Assembly (NCBI GenBank): GCA_021799715.1
Contig: JAJYZY010000049.1
Span: 1-16,191, forward strand
Origin: Planctomycetota bacterium
GTDB lineage: Bacteria > Planctomycetota > Phycisphaerae > WQYP01
Direction: 5' to 3'
DNA: 16,191 bases
The notes below the pieces were generated by a model, which worked only from the letters and a program-made list of their open reading frames with translations, ran no database searches and was not told the origin of the DNA. The first letter of the stretch is position 1. Each line of letters begins with the position of its first letter. Below are positions 1 through 7,452 of this stretch, in pieces. The translations under genes were made by a program, and so were the position numbers.

Positions 1-321
1 TCCGGGGCCTTCATCCTCCACCACGACATCCGCGCGGCGGGGCGTTACACGATATTTGATGCGGACATGTTTATCACAATCACAGCGGTTGCCGTGCTTG
101 ACGGCATTGGCAAATGCTTCATCGATGGCAAGTTTAAGGGCAAAAAGGTCACGGTCGGTAAATGCGTATCGCTGACACTGCGATAAAATGGTTTCTTCAA
201 CCTCTTCCACGCGCTTGAGGTCGCTGGGGATTTCCAGCCGACACCACAATCCACGGGAAGCAGGAGCAACACCGCTGGAGCGATGTGAAGTGGTAGTTTT
301 TTCCAGTCGCATTCGTCCCAT
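1..321 (-). CDS. RsbW-type anti-sigma factor serine kinase (3' end outside window)
   Basis: This is the N-terminal 107 residues of a GHKL-fold ATPase of the RsbW/SpoIIAB type. Such proteins bind and silence a sigma factor and inactivate their STAS antagonist by phosphorylating it. The N box EAFANAVKHGN (residues 68-78) carries the Mg-binding Asn, and the start of the G1 box, V-E-D-E-G-P-G, ends at residue 107 where the window stops. The region before the N box (F-A-L-K-L-A-I-D) is also typical. Family members are about 135-160 residues, so roughly a third is missing. An in-frame stop lies at 355-357. ATG at 321 is chosen, but ATG at 312 is equally possible and neither has a strong Shine-Dalgarno. 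It lies 139 nt downstream of the STAS gene on the same strand, its natural partner. The target sigma factor is not visible. Confidence 0.85.
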   Translation of the reverse strand, partial: MGRMRLEKTTTSHRSSGVAPASRGLWCRLEIPSDLKRVEEVEETILSQCQRYAFTDRDLFALKLAIDEAFANAVKHGNRCDCDKHVRIKYRVTPRRADVVVEDEGPG

Positions 322-450
322 AAAGACGCCCGTTCTGAATAAATGCGCAAGCGATTACCAATCCATGCGATTCACGGGCATCCATACCCTCTTGCGTGAC
401 ACACTCAACTAACCTTACCGCGCCGGCTACACACCGGAAAAAGCCTGTCC

Positions 451-479
451 CAAGCGGACGTTATGTGACGTTCTGCTTG
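451..479 (-). terminator. Inverted repeat across the STAS stop codon, possible weak terminator or attenuator
   Basis: On the minus strand, CAAGC and GCTTG arms (5 bp) enclose a second pair, ACGT/ACGT, with a 6-nt loop. The structure overlaps the TAA stop of the STAS gene. A run of five T on the minus strand (442-438) follows 8 nt after the stem. The mismatch between the two stems and the gap before the T run make this a poor classical terminator. It could reduce expression of the downstream kinase gene relative to the STAS gene. This is inference from base pairing by eye. Confidence 0.25.
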
Positions 480-844
480 TTTTGCGGCTCAAAGCTTTCT
501 TTCGCCTCCTTTATTGTCGGATAGATGCGAAAGAGTTTATTAAGTTTTGTGATAACAAAAACTTCAAATATCTGCGGATGGATGTTGCATAGCCGCAACT
601 GCCCATCATGATTACGAACTTTATTGTTGACCGTGATAAGGGTGCCAAGAGCCGCCGAGGAAAGATGGTCAACTCCGGCGAATGAAATGATAACCTTGGG
701 GCGATGCTCATTTTCGACCAATGCCACAAGCTGATCCCCGATTTCGGCAATATTCGCCTCATCAAGTATTTTCCGATGGGTAAACTCCACCAGAACGACA
801 TCACCATCGCGGGTGATTTTCAGCCTTGCCGCATCTTGAAGCAT
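461..844 (-). CDS. STAS-domain anti-anti-sigma factor (SpoIIAA/RsbV-like)
   Basis: This 127-residue single-domain STAS protein is the expected antagonist of the RsbW-like kinase encoded just downstream. In this family the unphosphorylated form binds the kinase and frees the sigma factor. Phosphorylation of a conserved serine switches it off. The visible marks are the early beta strands (D-G-D-V-V-L-V-E-F, residues 13-21), the strand P-K-V-I-I-S-F, and the switch loop G-V-D-H-L-S-S-A-A-L-G-T-L (residues 57-69), where Ser62/Ser63 occupy the phosphorylation position. The frame is open up to an ATG at 916, but that codon lies inside a near-consensus -10 box. The ATG at 844, with GGAG 6 nt upstream, is the best start; ATG at 856 is the alternative. 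Its length fits the family (about 110-125). Confidence 0.88.
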   Translation of the reverse strand: MLQDAARLKITRDGDVVLVEFTHRKILDEANIAEIGDQLVALVENEHRPKVIISFAGVDHLSSAALGTLITVNNKVRNHDGQLRLCNIHPQIFEVFVITKLNKLFRIYPTIKEAKESFEPQNKQNVT

Positions 845-850
845 GCCTGA

Positions 851-854
851 CTCC
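851..854 (-). promoter_or_regulatory. Ribosome binding site that decides the STAS start
   Basis: GGAG on the minus strand with a 6-nt spacer (TCAGGC) before ATG 844. The upstream in-frame ATG codons at 856 and 916 have no comparable Shine-Dalgarno sequence. Confidence 0.6.
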
Positions 855-911
855 ATAACCGCCCGATAAAGGAATGCTCCCAGCGGGCAGTTCGCCTGTC
901 TAACATCTTTT

Positions 912-939
912 ATCATACGCGCCTACGACAGCCTGTCAA
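912..939 (-). promoter_or_regulatory. Sigma70/sigmaA-type promoter of the STAS-RsbW pair
   Basis: On the minus strand a perfect -35 TTGACA (939-934) is followed by a 16-nt spacer and the -10 TATGAT (917-912), one mismatch from TATAAT. Transcription should start near 905, giving a leader of about 60 nt to ATG 844. The box type suggests the switch genes are read by the housekeeping sigma factor rather than only by the alternative sigma they control. Confidence 0.7.
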
Positions 940-984
940 CGTTTTTTTGGGAAAAATCAAACTCGCGGTAACCCTGAAAACGTA

Positions 985-990
985 TATAAT
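985..990 (+). promoter_or_regulatory. Possible -10 box for the SHOCT gene
   Basis: A perfect TATAAT, 42 nt before the TTG start at 1033, in the 116-nt divergent gap. No recognisable -35 hexamer sits 16-19 nt upstream (the sequence there is about CTCGCG), so an activator may be needed or the match may be chance. Confidence 0.35.
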
Positions 991-1032
991 GAATGTGTTG
1001 GCTCAATATGGCGTCAATGCGAGGTCGCTGAT

Positions 1033-1323
1033 TTGGCAAATAGCGAGATGGGTATTTTTATATGGGGGGGTGTGCTGATCGCCGTAGTCTTTGTCGGCTG
1101 GCTGGTGATTCGCGCGATTCGTCAACGAGTTAAAAACCCTCCCGCAGAGATGATGGGCTTCGGATTTTCGCTTAAACAAATCGAATCCATGTACAAAAAC
1201 GGCGAACTCACCGAAGAAGAATACAAGGCCCTGAAACGGCGTAAAGCGGAACAAGCCGCGCGCGCTGCGGAGAAGTTTCTGGCCACACCGAATCGCAAAC
1301 AATTCAATAATCCCAAAAAATAA
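1033..1323 (+). CDS. Small SHOCT-domain membrane protein
   Basis: This 96-residue protein has one N-terminal membrane segment (about residues 7-29, I-F-I-W-G-G-V-L-I-A-V-V-F-V-G-W-L-V-I) followed by a basic patch and a SHOCT motif near residues 51-69 (I-E-S-M-Y-K-N-G-E-L-T-E-E-E-Y-K-A-L-K). SHOCT is a short helical hairpin found at protein ends and thought to mediate oligomerisation; no catalytic role is known. The charged C-terminal part should face the cytoplasm. The start is TTG at 1033, supported by GAGG at 1021-1024 with an 8-nt spacer. ATG at 1048 would remove part of the N-terminus and lacks a spaced Shine-Dalgarno. It is divergent from the sigma-switch genes and 112 nt before the CDF transporter. 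The function is unknown. Confidence 0.8.
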   Translation: MANSEMGIFIWGGVLIAVVFVGWLVIRAIRQRVKNPPAEMMGFGFSLKQIESMYKNGELTEEEYKALKRRKAEQAARAAEKFLATPNRKQFNNPKK

Positions 1324-1435
1324 TCGTAAAGCCCGGAAGTTATGTATACTGTTGCGCAAGGTCGCGGGTGCGACGCCGATACAGCCGCCGATGGCGGATT
1401 TTCTATATTGACTGCGCGTTTGGGGAAGTGCTTTC

Positions 1436-2566
1436 GTGGCGGAAATTCAACTATCCAAGGACAAGCAGCATACAGCCTGGATTTCGCTGATGGCCAGTCT
1501 GGCCATGACTCTGTTGAAACTTCTGATGGCGATACTAACGGGAAGTCTGGCCATACTTTCCGACGCTTTGCACAACGCGGTGGATGTACTGGCAACCATT
1601 ATTACCCTCATTGCGGTGCATATCAGTGATCGCCCGGCGGACCAGACGCATAATTATGGCCACGGGAAGGTGGAAAATCTTTCGGCCTTTGCGGAAAGCA
1701 TCATACTGGCCCTGACGGCACTTTGGATATTCTGGCGGGCGTTGGCGGATTTTGGTCGTCCGCATACGTTGCCGGTGGATCCTACCATCATTGCCATTGT
1801 GGTTCTGTGCGCGGCCATTGGCGTGGATATCTGGCGCACCATTCAGTTGATGCGATCCGCCAAAAAGCATGGCAGTGAGGCGTTGCGGGCCAGCAGCGTG
1901 CATTTCCGGATGGATTTGATCAGTGCCACGGTGGTGCTTATTGCGTTGCTGGCGTCGTTATTAAGTCATGGGCGGCTGGCTTGGATGGATAATATCGGGG
2001 CCTTGGCGGTGGCGATTCTTATGATAGGTGCCGCGATTCGCCTGGCCTTGCATTCAGTGGATGTATTGGTGGATCGGGCACCGGAGGGAATGGACACACA
2101 ACTCCAGGATATTATCCGCCGGGTACCGGGAGTAATGGATGTGTCGCGCATCCGGGTGCGGCAGGGGGGTAACCGCCGCTTTGTGGATACCACCATTCGC
2201 GTTAATCCCACCGCCACACTGGAAGAGGGGCACCGAATCGCCACGTCGGTGGAACTCGCCGCTTCCAATGAACATCCCAGTATTGATATTACCGTGCATG
2301 TGGAACCCGGAGATGCCGAACCGAGCATCGCGGCAATCGTACGGGGTCTGGCCGAAGCCATCGGAGTGGCGGTTCATGCGGTGCATGCGCATACAATTAA
2401 CCAACGGGTGTACCTGACTTTTCACGCGGAATTTGGCGCGGACATTACGGTTGCGGACGCCCATGGCAAAGTTACGGAACTGGAAAAGCGCATTCGCATG
2501 CGTTTGCCGCAGGTTGCGGAAATAGCCAGTCATATTGAACCGGCATCCGGCGGGGCACCAAATTAA
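1436..2566 (+). CDS. Cation diffusion facilitator (CDF) metal efflux transporter with doubled C-terminal domain
   Basis: This 376-residue inner-membrane antiporter probably exports Zn, Fe, Mn or a similar divalent metal in exchange for protons. Family signatures are S-D-A-L-H-N-A-V-D in TM2 (Asp43, His46, Asp50), the loop Y-G-H-G-K-V-E (residues 74-80) and H-F-R-M-D in TM5 (His156, Asp160). Together these supply the intramembrane metal site. After the membrane part comes a cytoplasmic dimerisation domain (about residues 210-290) and then a second segment of similar style (about 295-370), both ending in an H-V/I-E-P motif. Most CDFs have one such domain. The start is GTG at 1436 with GGGGA at 1422-1426. 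DUF1802 follows after 22 nt, so the two are probably co-transcribed. Metal specificity cannot be read from the sequence. Confidence 0.9.
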   Translation: MAEIQLSKDKQHTAWISLMASLAMTLLKLLMAILTGSLAILSDALHNAVDVLATIITLIAVHISDRPADQTHNYGHGKVENLSAFAESIILALTALWIFWRALADFGRPHTLPVDPTIIAIVVLCAAIGVDIWRTIQLMRSAKKHGSEALRASSVHFRMDLISATVVLIALLASLLSHGRLAWMDNIGALAVAILMIGAAIRLALHSVDVLVDRAPEGMDTQLQDIIRRVPGVMDVSRIRVRQGGNRRFVDTTIRVNPTATLEEGHRIATSVELAASNEHPSIDITVHVEPGDAEPSIAAIVRGLAEAIGVAVHAVHAHTINQRVYLTFHAEFGADITVADAHGKVTELEKRIRMRLPQVAEIASHIEPASGGAPN

Positions 2567-2588
2567 AACCGCTGTTAAGGATAACGAT

Positions 2589-3161
2589 ATGCAAACGGCT
2601 TTGAACGTGGCATTAAAAGAATGGTCCGTGGTGTGCGATGCTCTGTTGGCGGGGCGACAGGCCATATTGCTGCGGAAAGGCGGAATATACGAAGCCGCCG
2701 GTGAATTCGAACTTGAGCATGCGCGATTCATTTTGTTCCCAACGGTGCTGCATCAGAAGCCGGATTCGGTAAAACCGGCATGGCGCGGCGAAATTAAAAC
2801 GGTGGATCGGGAGCCGGAGGAACTGACAATCCGCGGGTGGGCGGAAGCTTTCTGGATTGCCCGTGTGCCAAGCCGTCCGGCATTTGACGGTTTGGATGAT
2901 CTGCATTTGTGGGATGTACCGCTGATTGATATGCGATTTAATTATCGCCCGGATTACCCGCTGTACGTCATTGTATTGCGGTCCTGGGTATTGCCGGAAC
3001 CATTAAAAATAGCAGTCGATGAGCAATACGCGGGCTGTAAAAGCTGGGTGCCGTTGAAAGCGCCTATACCGACCGACAACAGCCGCGTTGTTCTGCCCGA
3101 TGTGGAATTGCGGAAAATCAAAGAGCGAATAGAAATGTCATTTGGCAAGATCACGGGTTGA
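2589..3161 (+). CDS. DUF1802 family protein
   Basis: This 190-residue soluble protein has no signal peptide or membrane segment. It matches DUF1802 as I remember it: A-L-K-E-W-S-V-V-C-D-A-L at the start, then a G-R-Q-A-I-L-L-R-K-G-G-I-Y-E block and H-A-R-F-I-L-F-P-T. The biochemical function of the family is unknown. The start at 2589 has AAGG (2577-2580) 8 nt upstream and gives the conserved N-terminus. The frame is open further upstream to 2535, but that would overlap the CDF gene and add an unconserved stretch. The 22-nt gap to the CDF gene suggests one transcript. Whether it has any part in metal handling is speculation from position only. Confidence 0.8.
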   Translation: MQTALNVALKEWSVVCDALLAGRQAILLRKGGIYEAAGEFELEHARFILFPTVLHQKPDSVKPAWRGEIKTVDREPEELTIRGWAEAFWIARVPSRPAFDGLDDLHLWDVPLIDMRFNYRPDYPLYVIVLRSWVLPEPLKIAVDEQYAGCKSWVPLKAPIPTDNSRVVLPDVELRKIKERIEMSFGKITG

Positions 3162-3315
3162 TGTATGCGTTGAATCTGATGAGAAGAAAAGCAAGCCGGT
3201 CACAGCGATGTGCGTAAAATCGCCACTGGTTTGAACCGATGGCAAGGCAGTTGGGCCGCGTGACGATGGCTCTTCCCCTAGCCGGGTGGTGCACCAGATT
3301 GCCGCGCGTCTGGCC

Positions 3316-3344
3316 TTGGCAAATCGCCTGGTTAAATCTATTAT
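3316..3344 (+). promoter_or_regulatory. Promoter of dxr-rseP
   Basis: TTGGCA (3316-3321, 5/6 match to TTGACA), a 17-nt spacer and TATTAT (3339-3344, 5/6 match to TATAAT). Transcription would start near 3351, leaving a leader of about 36 nt to the chosen dxr start. The 225-nt gap between DUF1802 and dxr (3162-3386) otherwise holds no gene that I can support. Confidence 0.6.
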
Positions 3345-3386
3345 CAGGATATTGGCGGATTTCCGCTCGTGAAGGAATTGCTTTTG

Positions 3387-4595
3387 ATGAATGTAAAATC
3401 CTCGACCGCGGCAGCATTGCATCACCACCAACCCCGCGGTATAGCAGTGCTTGGCAGCACCGGCTCAATTGGTACCAATACGTTGAATGTCATGGCGCAT
3501 CTTTCGACACTGGGGCGGCCATTTAAAGTTATCGGACTTGCCGCGGCATCCAATTGGAAAAAGCTGGCGGCGCAAGCGATTGAGTTCAAGCCAAAAATAG
3601 TAATTTTAAGTCAGCCGGCATCCACAGAGGATTTAGCTGAACTTAAAGCGGCATTGAGTCATACTAATGTGAAGGTGGAAACGGGTGCCGAGGCGGTCGT
3701 GGCATTGGCTCGGCGGGATGATGTGGACATGGTAGCGGCATCTGTGGTGGGGGCCGCCGGATTGGCACCGGTATTGGCCGCCGCTGAGGCCGGGAAAAGA
3801 ATTGCGTTGTCGAATAAAGAGGCGCTGGTGGTGGCTGGATGCCTGGTTATGCCGGTGGCGGAAAAAAATGGTGCTACAATATTACCGGTGGATTCGGAAC
3901 ATTCCGCCATATTTCAATCGCTGCGTTCGGGTGAAGCGCGGGAGATTGACCGCATTATTCTGACGGCCAGCGGTGGCCCATTTCGCAGTTGGACGGCTGA
4001 AAAAATGCGGACGGCGACGGTGGATGAGGCGTTAAATCATCCCAATTGGCGGATGGGGCCAAAAATTACCATCGACTCCGCCACGTTGATGAATAAGGCA
4101 CTGGAGATTGTCGAAGCCCATTGGCTTTTCAATCTCGGCGCGGAAAGTATTGATGTCGTGATTCATCCCCAGTCGATTATTCACAGTATGATTGAATTTG
4201 TGGATGGCAGCACTATTGCGCAGCTTGGAACGCCGGACATGCGGACAGCCATTCAATATGCCCTGACCCACCCGGAACGGCATGATGGTTGCAGTTCGCG
4301 GCTGGATTGGGCCAAAATAAAGGAGATGACTTTTGAACAGCCTGATGGGCGCTTTCCGGCTCTGGAAATCGGGTATGAAGTCATTCGCCGCGGTGGAACC
4401 AGCGGTGCAGTGGTGAATGCGGCCAATGAAACGGCCAACGCCCTTTTCCGGGAAGGAAAAATACCGTTTGGTAAAATAGTTGATATAACGTCCGGTGTTT
4501 TGAAAAAGCATTTACATCATGGTTTTGTGGCCCGGCCCGCGCTGGTTGATTTATTGGCGGCTGATGCGTGGGCGCGTGCGGAGGCTTCTGAATGA
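3387..4595 (+). CDS. dxr: 1-deoxy-D-xylulose 5-phosphate reductoisomerase
   Basis: Dxr (IspC) converts DXP to 2-C-methyl-D-erythritol 4-phosphate with NADPH and a divalent metal, the committed step of MEP isoprenoid synthesis. The 402-residue product has the NADPH loop G-S-T-G-S-I-G (residues 23-29), S-N-K-E-A-L (around 143-145), the metal ligands in V-D-S-E-H (Asp169, Glu171), H-P-N-W-R-M-G with His218, and A-T-L-M-N-K-A-L-E with Glu240. These match the active-site residues of the E. coli enzyme. Length is normal (about 380-400) with a slightly long N-terminus. ATG 3387 is preferred because GAAGGA lies at 3371-3376. GTG 3369 is the alternative and would add six residues. The stop overlaps the rseP start (ATGA), implying translational coupling, and dxr next to rseP is a common bacterial arrangement. 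Confidence 0.96.
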   Translation: MNVKSSTAAALHHHQPRGIAVLGSTGSIGTNTLNVMAHLSTLGRPFKVIGLAAASNWKKLAAQAIEFKPKIVILSQPASTEDLAELKAALSHTNVKVETGAEAVVALARRDDVDMVAASVVGAAGLAPVLAAAEAGKRIALSNKEALVVAGCLVMPVAEKNGATILPVDSEHSAIFQSLRSGEAREIDRIILTASGGPFRSWTAEKMRTATVDEALNHPNWRMGPKITIDSATLMNKALEIVEAHWLFNLGAESIDVVIHPQSIIHSMIEFVDGSTIAQLGTPDMRTAIQYALTHPERHDGCSSRLDWAKIKEMTFEQPDGRFPALEIGYEVIRRGGTSGAVVNAANETANALFREGKIPFGKIVDITSGVLKKHLHHGFVARPALVDLLAADAWARAEASE

Positions 4596-6700
4596 CAACC
4601 CGAAACAATCATCTGATCGCTCGAAAATTGCGCGGAAATCTCCGGCGCGGCCGGGTGATGCTGTTTTCCGTGGGCGTCCCAATTGCTTTGACATTTTCCC
4701 TGGCAGCGGCGGCGGGAAGTGTGTGGAAAGCGCTGCTGGTACTCATTGGCTTCGGATCGGTAATATTCTTTCATGAACTGGGGCATTTTCTGGCCGCCAA
4801 ATCGTTTGGCGTGCGCTGTGATGTCTTTGCCGTGGGCATCGGTCCAAGATTATGCGGTTGGCGAAAAGGCGCGGGATTTTCATTTGGAGATGTGGAGATC
4901 GGGCCGGCGAAAGCGGATGCTTCGACATCTGGCGAAATCGGCTCGGATATGGCCGAAAAACCGGTACTCGGTGAGACCGATTATCGACTGGCTTGGCTGC
5001 CGTTCGGCGGTTATGTGCGGATGCTGGGACAGGATGATATGGACCCGGCGAAAGTAAGTGAAGATCCGGCTTCCTTTGGGAAAAAGCCGGTCTGGCAGCG
5101 GATGATTATTATCTCCGCCGGCGTAACGATGAACATCATTTTCGCCATTGTTGTCTTTGCCATCGTTTTTCGCATGGGGTTGATGGTTCAGCCGGCGATT
5201 ATCGGAGGCGTGGCGTATGACAGTCCCGCGCAGAAAGCCGGGTTGCATGTGGGCGATGAAATCATTTCCATCAATCATCACCGGCCGCGCGGATTTCTGG
5301 AATTTCCCGATTTGCAGATGGCGGCGGCTTTGGGCGGTCGAAGGAATGTTATCGAATTGCAATATCATCCCAACGGCAGCAAAGCGGTGCGTAATGTCAG
5401 CCTTAAGGCGGTTGTTCCACCCGGTGGTGGATTGCTTAGTATCGGCGTATCGTCCGCGCCGTCGCTGAATATTCCGCGGATGTCAAAGTCAAATTTCCAG
5501 AGACTCCTGAAGAGCAATCCAAAGCTGGCGGCAATGCGGCCCGGCTGCCGCATTATTTCGTGCGATGGCGTGGCCGTGCATGGCTGGGGACAACTCTATG
5601 ACTTGATACAGGCATCCAATGGCCATCTGATGCGGTTTACCCTGCGTTCCAGGAAGGGCGTGATATATCACGCCACGGACCGCGCGACGCTGGACACGCG
5701 CAGTTGGGTTACATCCATACCGCCGGTGTTGGGCATGTATCCCCGAATTGTTCTGGAGGCGGTTGAGCCGGGAAGCGCCGGGGCCAAGGCCGGATTAAAG
5801 GCCGGGGATGTGATCGTGCGCGTCGGCGCACTGACCAACCCGGATATTTCGTCGTTCCGGAAAAGCATTGAAGAAAATGCCGGACAGAAAATTGCCGTTG
5901 AAGTCCTGCGCGGCGACAGGCACCTGACCCTGAACTGCACCCCCGAAAGCCAATCCGGCAAAGGTTTTCTCGGTGTGGCGATGGGATTGAACTTCGCTTC
6001 CCCGGTGGTTGGAAGTGTCACGCATGCCATGGCGGCTCTGGGGGTCAGGCCGGGCGCAACGATTTCCGCCATCGGGCCGGTGGGAGTGCCGCCCGCCAAG
6101 CTGCAAGCGGTAAAAAACTGGTATGATCTTTTTGAGGCCGCGAAAAAATTTGATGGTCGGAAAGTCCGGATCGTGTTTGCGGGAAAATTCAGTCCGGTCA
6201 CGGTGAACCTGCATGGCTCGCTGATGACGTTTCTCCGCCAATACCATTATAGAATTGGCTTGGCATTGTTGCCCGCGCTGCGGCTGCAAAAAAGCCATAG
6301 CGTGTATGGGGCGGTGGCGATGGGATTGAATCATACGTGGAATTGGATTTTACGCACCTATTCGACCTTACGCGGTCTGGGTTCCGGCACGGTTCCGGCG
6401 CATGAATTGCATGGTGTGGTCGGCATTGTTCCGATCCTGTACGAGTCCGAAAGCATGGGCAATACGATGCTGCTGTATTTTCTGGGATCAATTTCGGTCA
6501 ACCTGGCGGTTATTAACTTTCTGCCCCTGCCGGTACTTGACGGTGGATTGTTTGTAATGCTTTTGATTGAAAAAATCCGGGGCCGCCCGTTGTCCGTCAA
6601 GGTGCAAACGGCCATCCAACTTGTCGGCATTACACTGATCGCGGGCATATTTTTATATGTGACAATTTTCAATGACTTGCCGAGCTTTTTCGGACATTGA
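4592..6700 (+). CDS. rseP: RseP-type site-2 intramembrane metalloprotease with several PDZ domains
   Basis: This zinc protease of the M50/S2P family cleaves transmembrane substrates, classically anti-sigma factors and leftover signal peptides, inside the membrane. The zinc site is H-E-L-G-H (residues 61-65), with the third ligand in N-F-L-P-L-P-V-L-D-G-G (Asp650). A conserved A-G-V-T-M-N segment lies in the membrane helix at about 170-197. At 702 residues it is far longer than the usual 350-450. The extra length is periplasmic: four PDZ-like segments at about 195-285, 295-375, 380-460 (clearest, V-E-P-G-S-A-G-A-K-A-G-L-K-A-G-D) and 468-545. A hydrophobic segment at about 23-45 precedes the catalytic helix. 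The start overlaps the dxr stop (ATGA) and has GGAGG at 4580-4584 with a 7-nt spacer. The substrate is unknown; the sigma switch at the left edge is cytoplasmic and is not an obvious target. Confidence 0.92.
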   Translation: MTTRNNHLIARKLRGNLRRGRVMLFSVGVPIALTFSLAAAAGSVWKALLVLIGFGSVIFFHELGHFLAAKSFGVRCDVFAVGIGPRLCGWRKGAGFSFGDVEIGPAKADASTSGEIGSDMAEKPVLGETDYRLAWLPFGGYVRMLGQDDMDPAKVSEDPASFGKKPVWQRMIIISAGVTMNIIFAIVVFAIVFRMGLMVQPAIIGGVAYDSPAQKAGLHVGDEIISINHHRPRGFLEFPDLQMAAALGGRRNVIELQYHPNGSKAVRNVSLKAVVPPGGGLLSIGVSSAPSLNIPRMSKSNFQRLLKSNPKLAAMRPGCRIISCDGVAVHGWGQLYDLIQASNGHLMRFTLRSRKGVIYHATDRATLDTRSWVTSIPPVLGMYPRIVLEAVEPGSAGAKAGLKAGDVIVRVGALTNPDISSFRKSIEENAGQKIAVEVLRGDRHLTLNCTPESQSGKGFLGVAMGLNFASPVVGSVTHAMAALGVRPGATISAIGPVGVPPAKLQAVKNWYDLFEAAKKFDGRKVRIVFAGKFSPVTVNLHGSLMTFLRQYHYRIGLALLPALRLQKSHSVYGAVAMGLNHTWNWILRTYSTLRGLGSGTVPAHELHGVVGIVPILYESESMGNTMLLYFLGSISVNLAVINFLPLPVLDGGLFVMLLIEKIRGRPLSVKVQTAIQLVGITLIAGIFLYVTIFNDLPSFFGH

Positions 6701-6802
6701 CCGCTCTATGCGTTTTTTCACGCGGGATGATATTTGATTGATGCAGCGTGGAAAAGGCGTAGTCTGGTTTCGCAGGGGCGCAAAGGCGATTATGCTACTG
6801 GC

Positions 6803-7378
6803 ATGAAGCAAAGAAATATTATAACGCTGGCGTTGTTTATCATTGCCATCGGATTGGCCGGGTGTAAATCCTTTGGTCCCATGCGGATCAAACCCATCGC
6901 CTCTTCGATCGGAGCCGCACTACGCCCGGATTTCACCAGCGGATACTATCGCGTCAGCCGGGATCAGGCTTATCACTTCATACTTTTTGCTTCCAGCAAG
7001 GCTCCCAATGGCGGCACCGTGCGGCAAGTGATGATACTGCGGGTGTTCTGGAAACCCATCCCCGGTGTCACGCCGATATTGCACACGGCCATCAATACCA
7101 CGATCCGCTATCTGATATTTACCCCCGACGGATGCGGCATGTATCAGGGGGCCGGTTTTGTGCGTTTGCATAACAGTTCCCATGCTCGGCGGATGCACGC
7201 GTCATTGGTTGATGGGGATTTGCGTTTGAGCGGTGCCAGCGGCTATTTCACCGACGCCCTGGGGCCGTCGCGCATTACCGGTGATTTTACCGCCATTCGT
7301 TCGGTTGAAAGGACGCTGACTTTGACGCTTCGCACCAAGCGTCAGTTTTTTGCCGCCACGTTGGCGAACCGTCAATGA
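6803..7378 (+). CDS. Predicted lipoprotein, unrecognised family
   Basis: This 191-residue protein has a lipoprotein signal: Met-Lys-Gln-Arg, a hydrophobic stretch at residues 5-18 and the lipobox L-A-G-C with Cys21. It should therefore be lipid-anchored at the inner or outer membrane. The mature part looks beta-rich, with alternating hydrophobic residues (for example R-Q-V-M-I-L-R-V-F-W and L-T-L-T-L-R-T-K). I do not recognise a family. The frame is open upstream to 6734, but the 23 extra residues would bury the signal peptide, so ATG 6803 is preferred although no good Shine-Dalgarno precedes it. It lies 102 nt after rseP on the same strand. No terminator or convincing promoter was seen in that gap. 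Confidence 0.75.
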   Translation: MKQRNIITLALFIIAIGLAGCKSFGPMRIKPIASSIGAALRPDFTSGYYRVSRDQAYHFILFASSKAPNGGTVRQVMILRVFWKPIPGVTPILHTAINTTIRYLIFTPDGCGMYQGAGFVRLHNSSHARRMHASLVDGDLRLSGASGYFTDALGPSRITGDFTAIRSVERTLTLTLRTKRQFFAATLANRQ

Positions 7379-7452
7379 CATTGTGCGACTTCCGGAATCC
7401 CGTATGGCGTCCGCGGGCAGCGTTGGTGAGCGTATGATGCACCAGTTTTACA

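Noticed and set aside
45..412. Alternative frames over the RsbW region
   Set aside because: The frame with the N box and G1 box is clearly coding; the others are shadows without domain signal.
844..916. Extra N-terminus of the STAS protein from ATG 916
   Set aside because: The ATG lies within a strong -10 box and has no Shine-Dalgarno.
3162..3386. Structured RNA or riboswitch before dxr
   Set aside because: Some short GC-rich complementarity is visible, but no known riboswitch core was recognised and the promoter at 3316-3344 places most of it outside the dxr transcript.
3239..3526. Plus-strand frame between DUF1802 and dxr
   Set aside because: It overlaps the dxr N-terminus in another frame, has no domain signal and spans the dxr promoter.
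6709..6725. GCG-T-rich-CGC hairpin after rseP as a terminator
   Set aside because: The stem is only about 4 bp, the T run is in the loop rather than after the stem.
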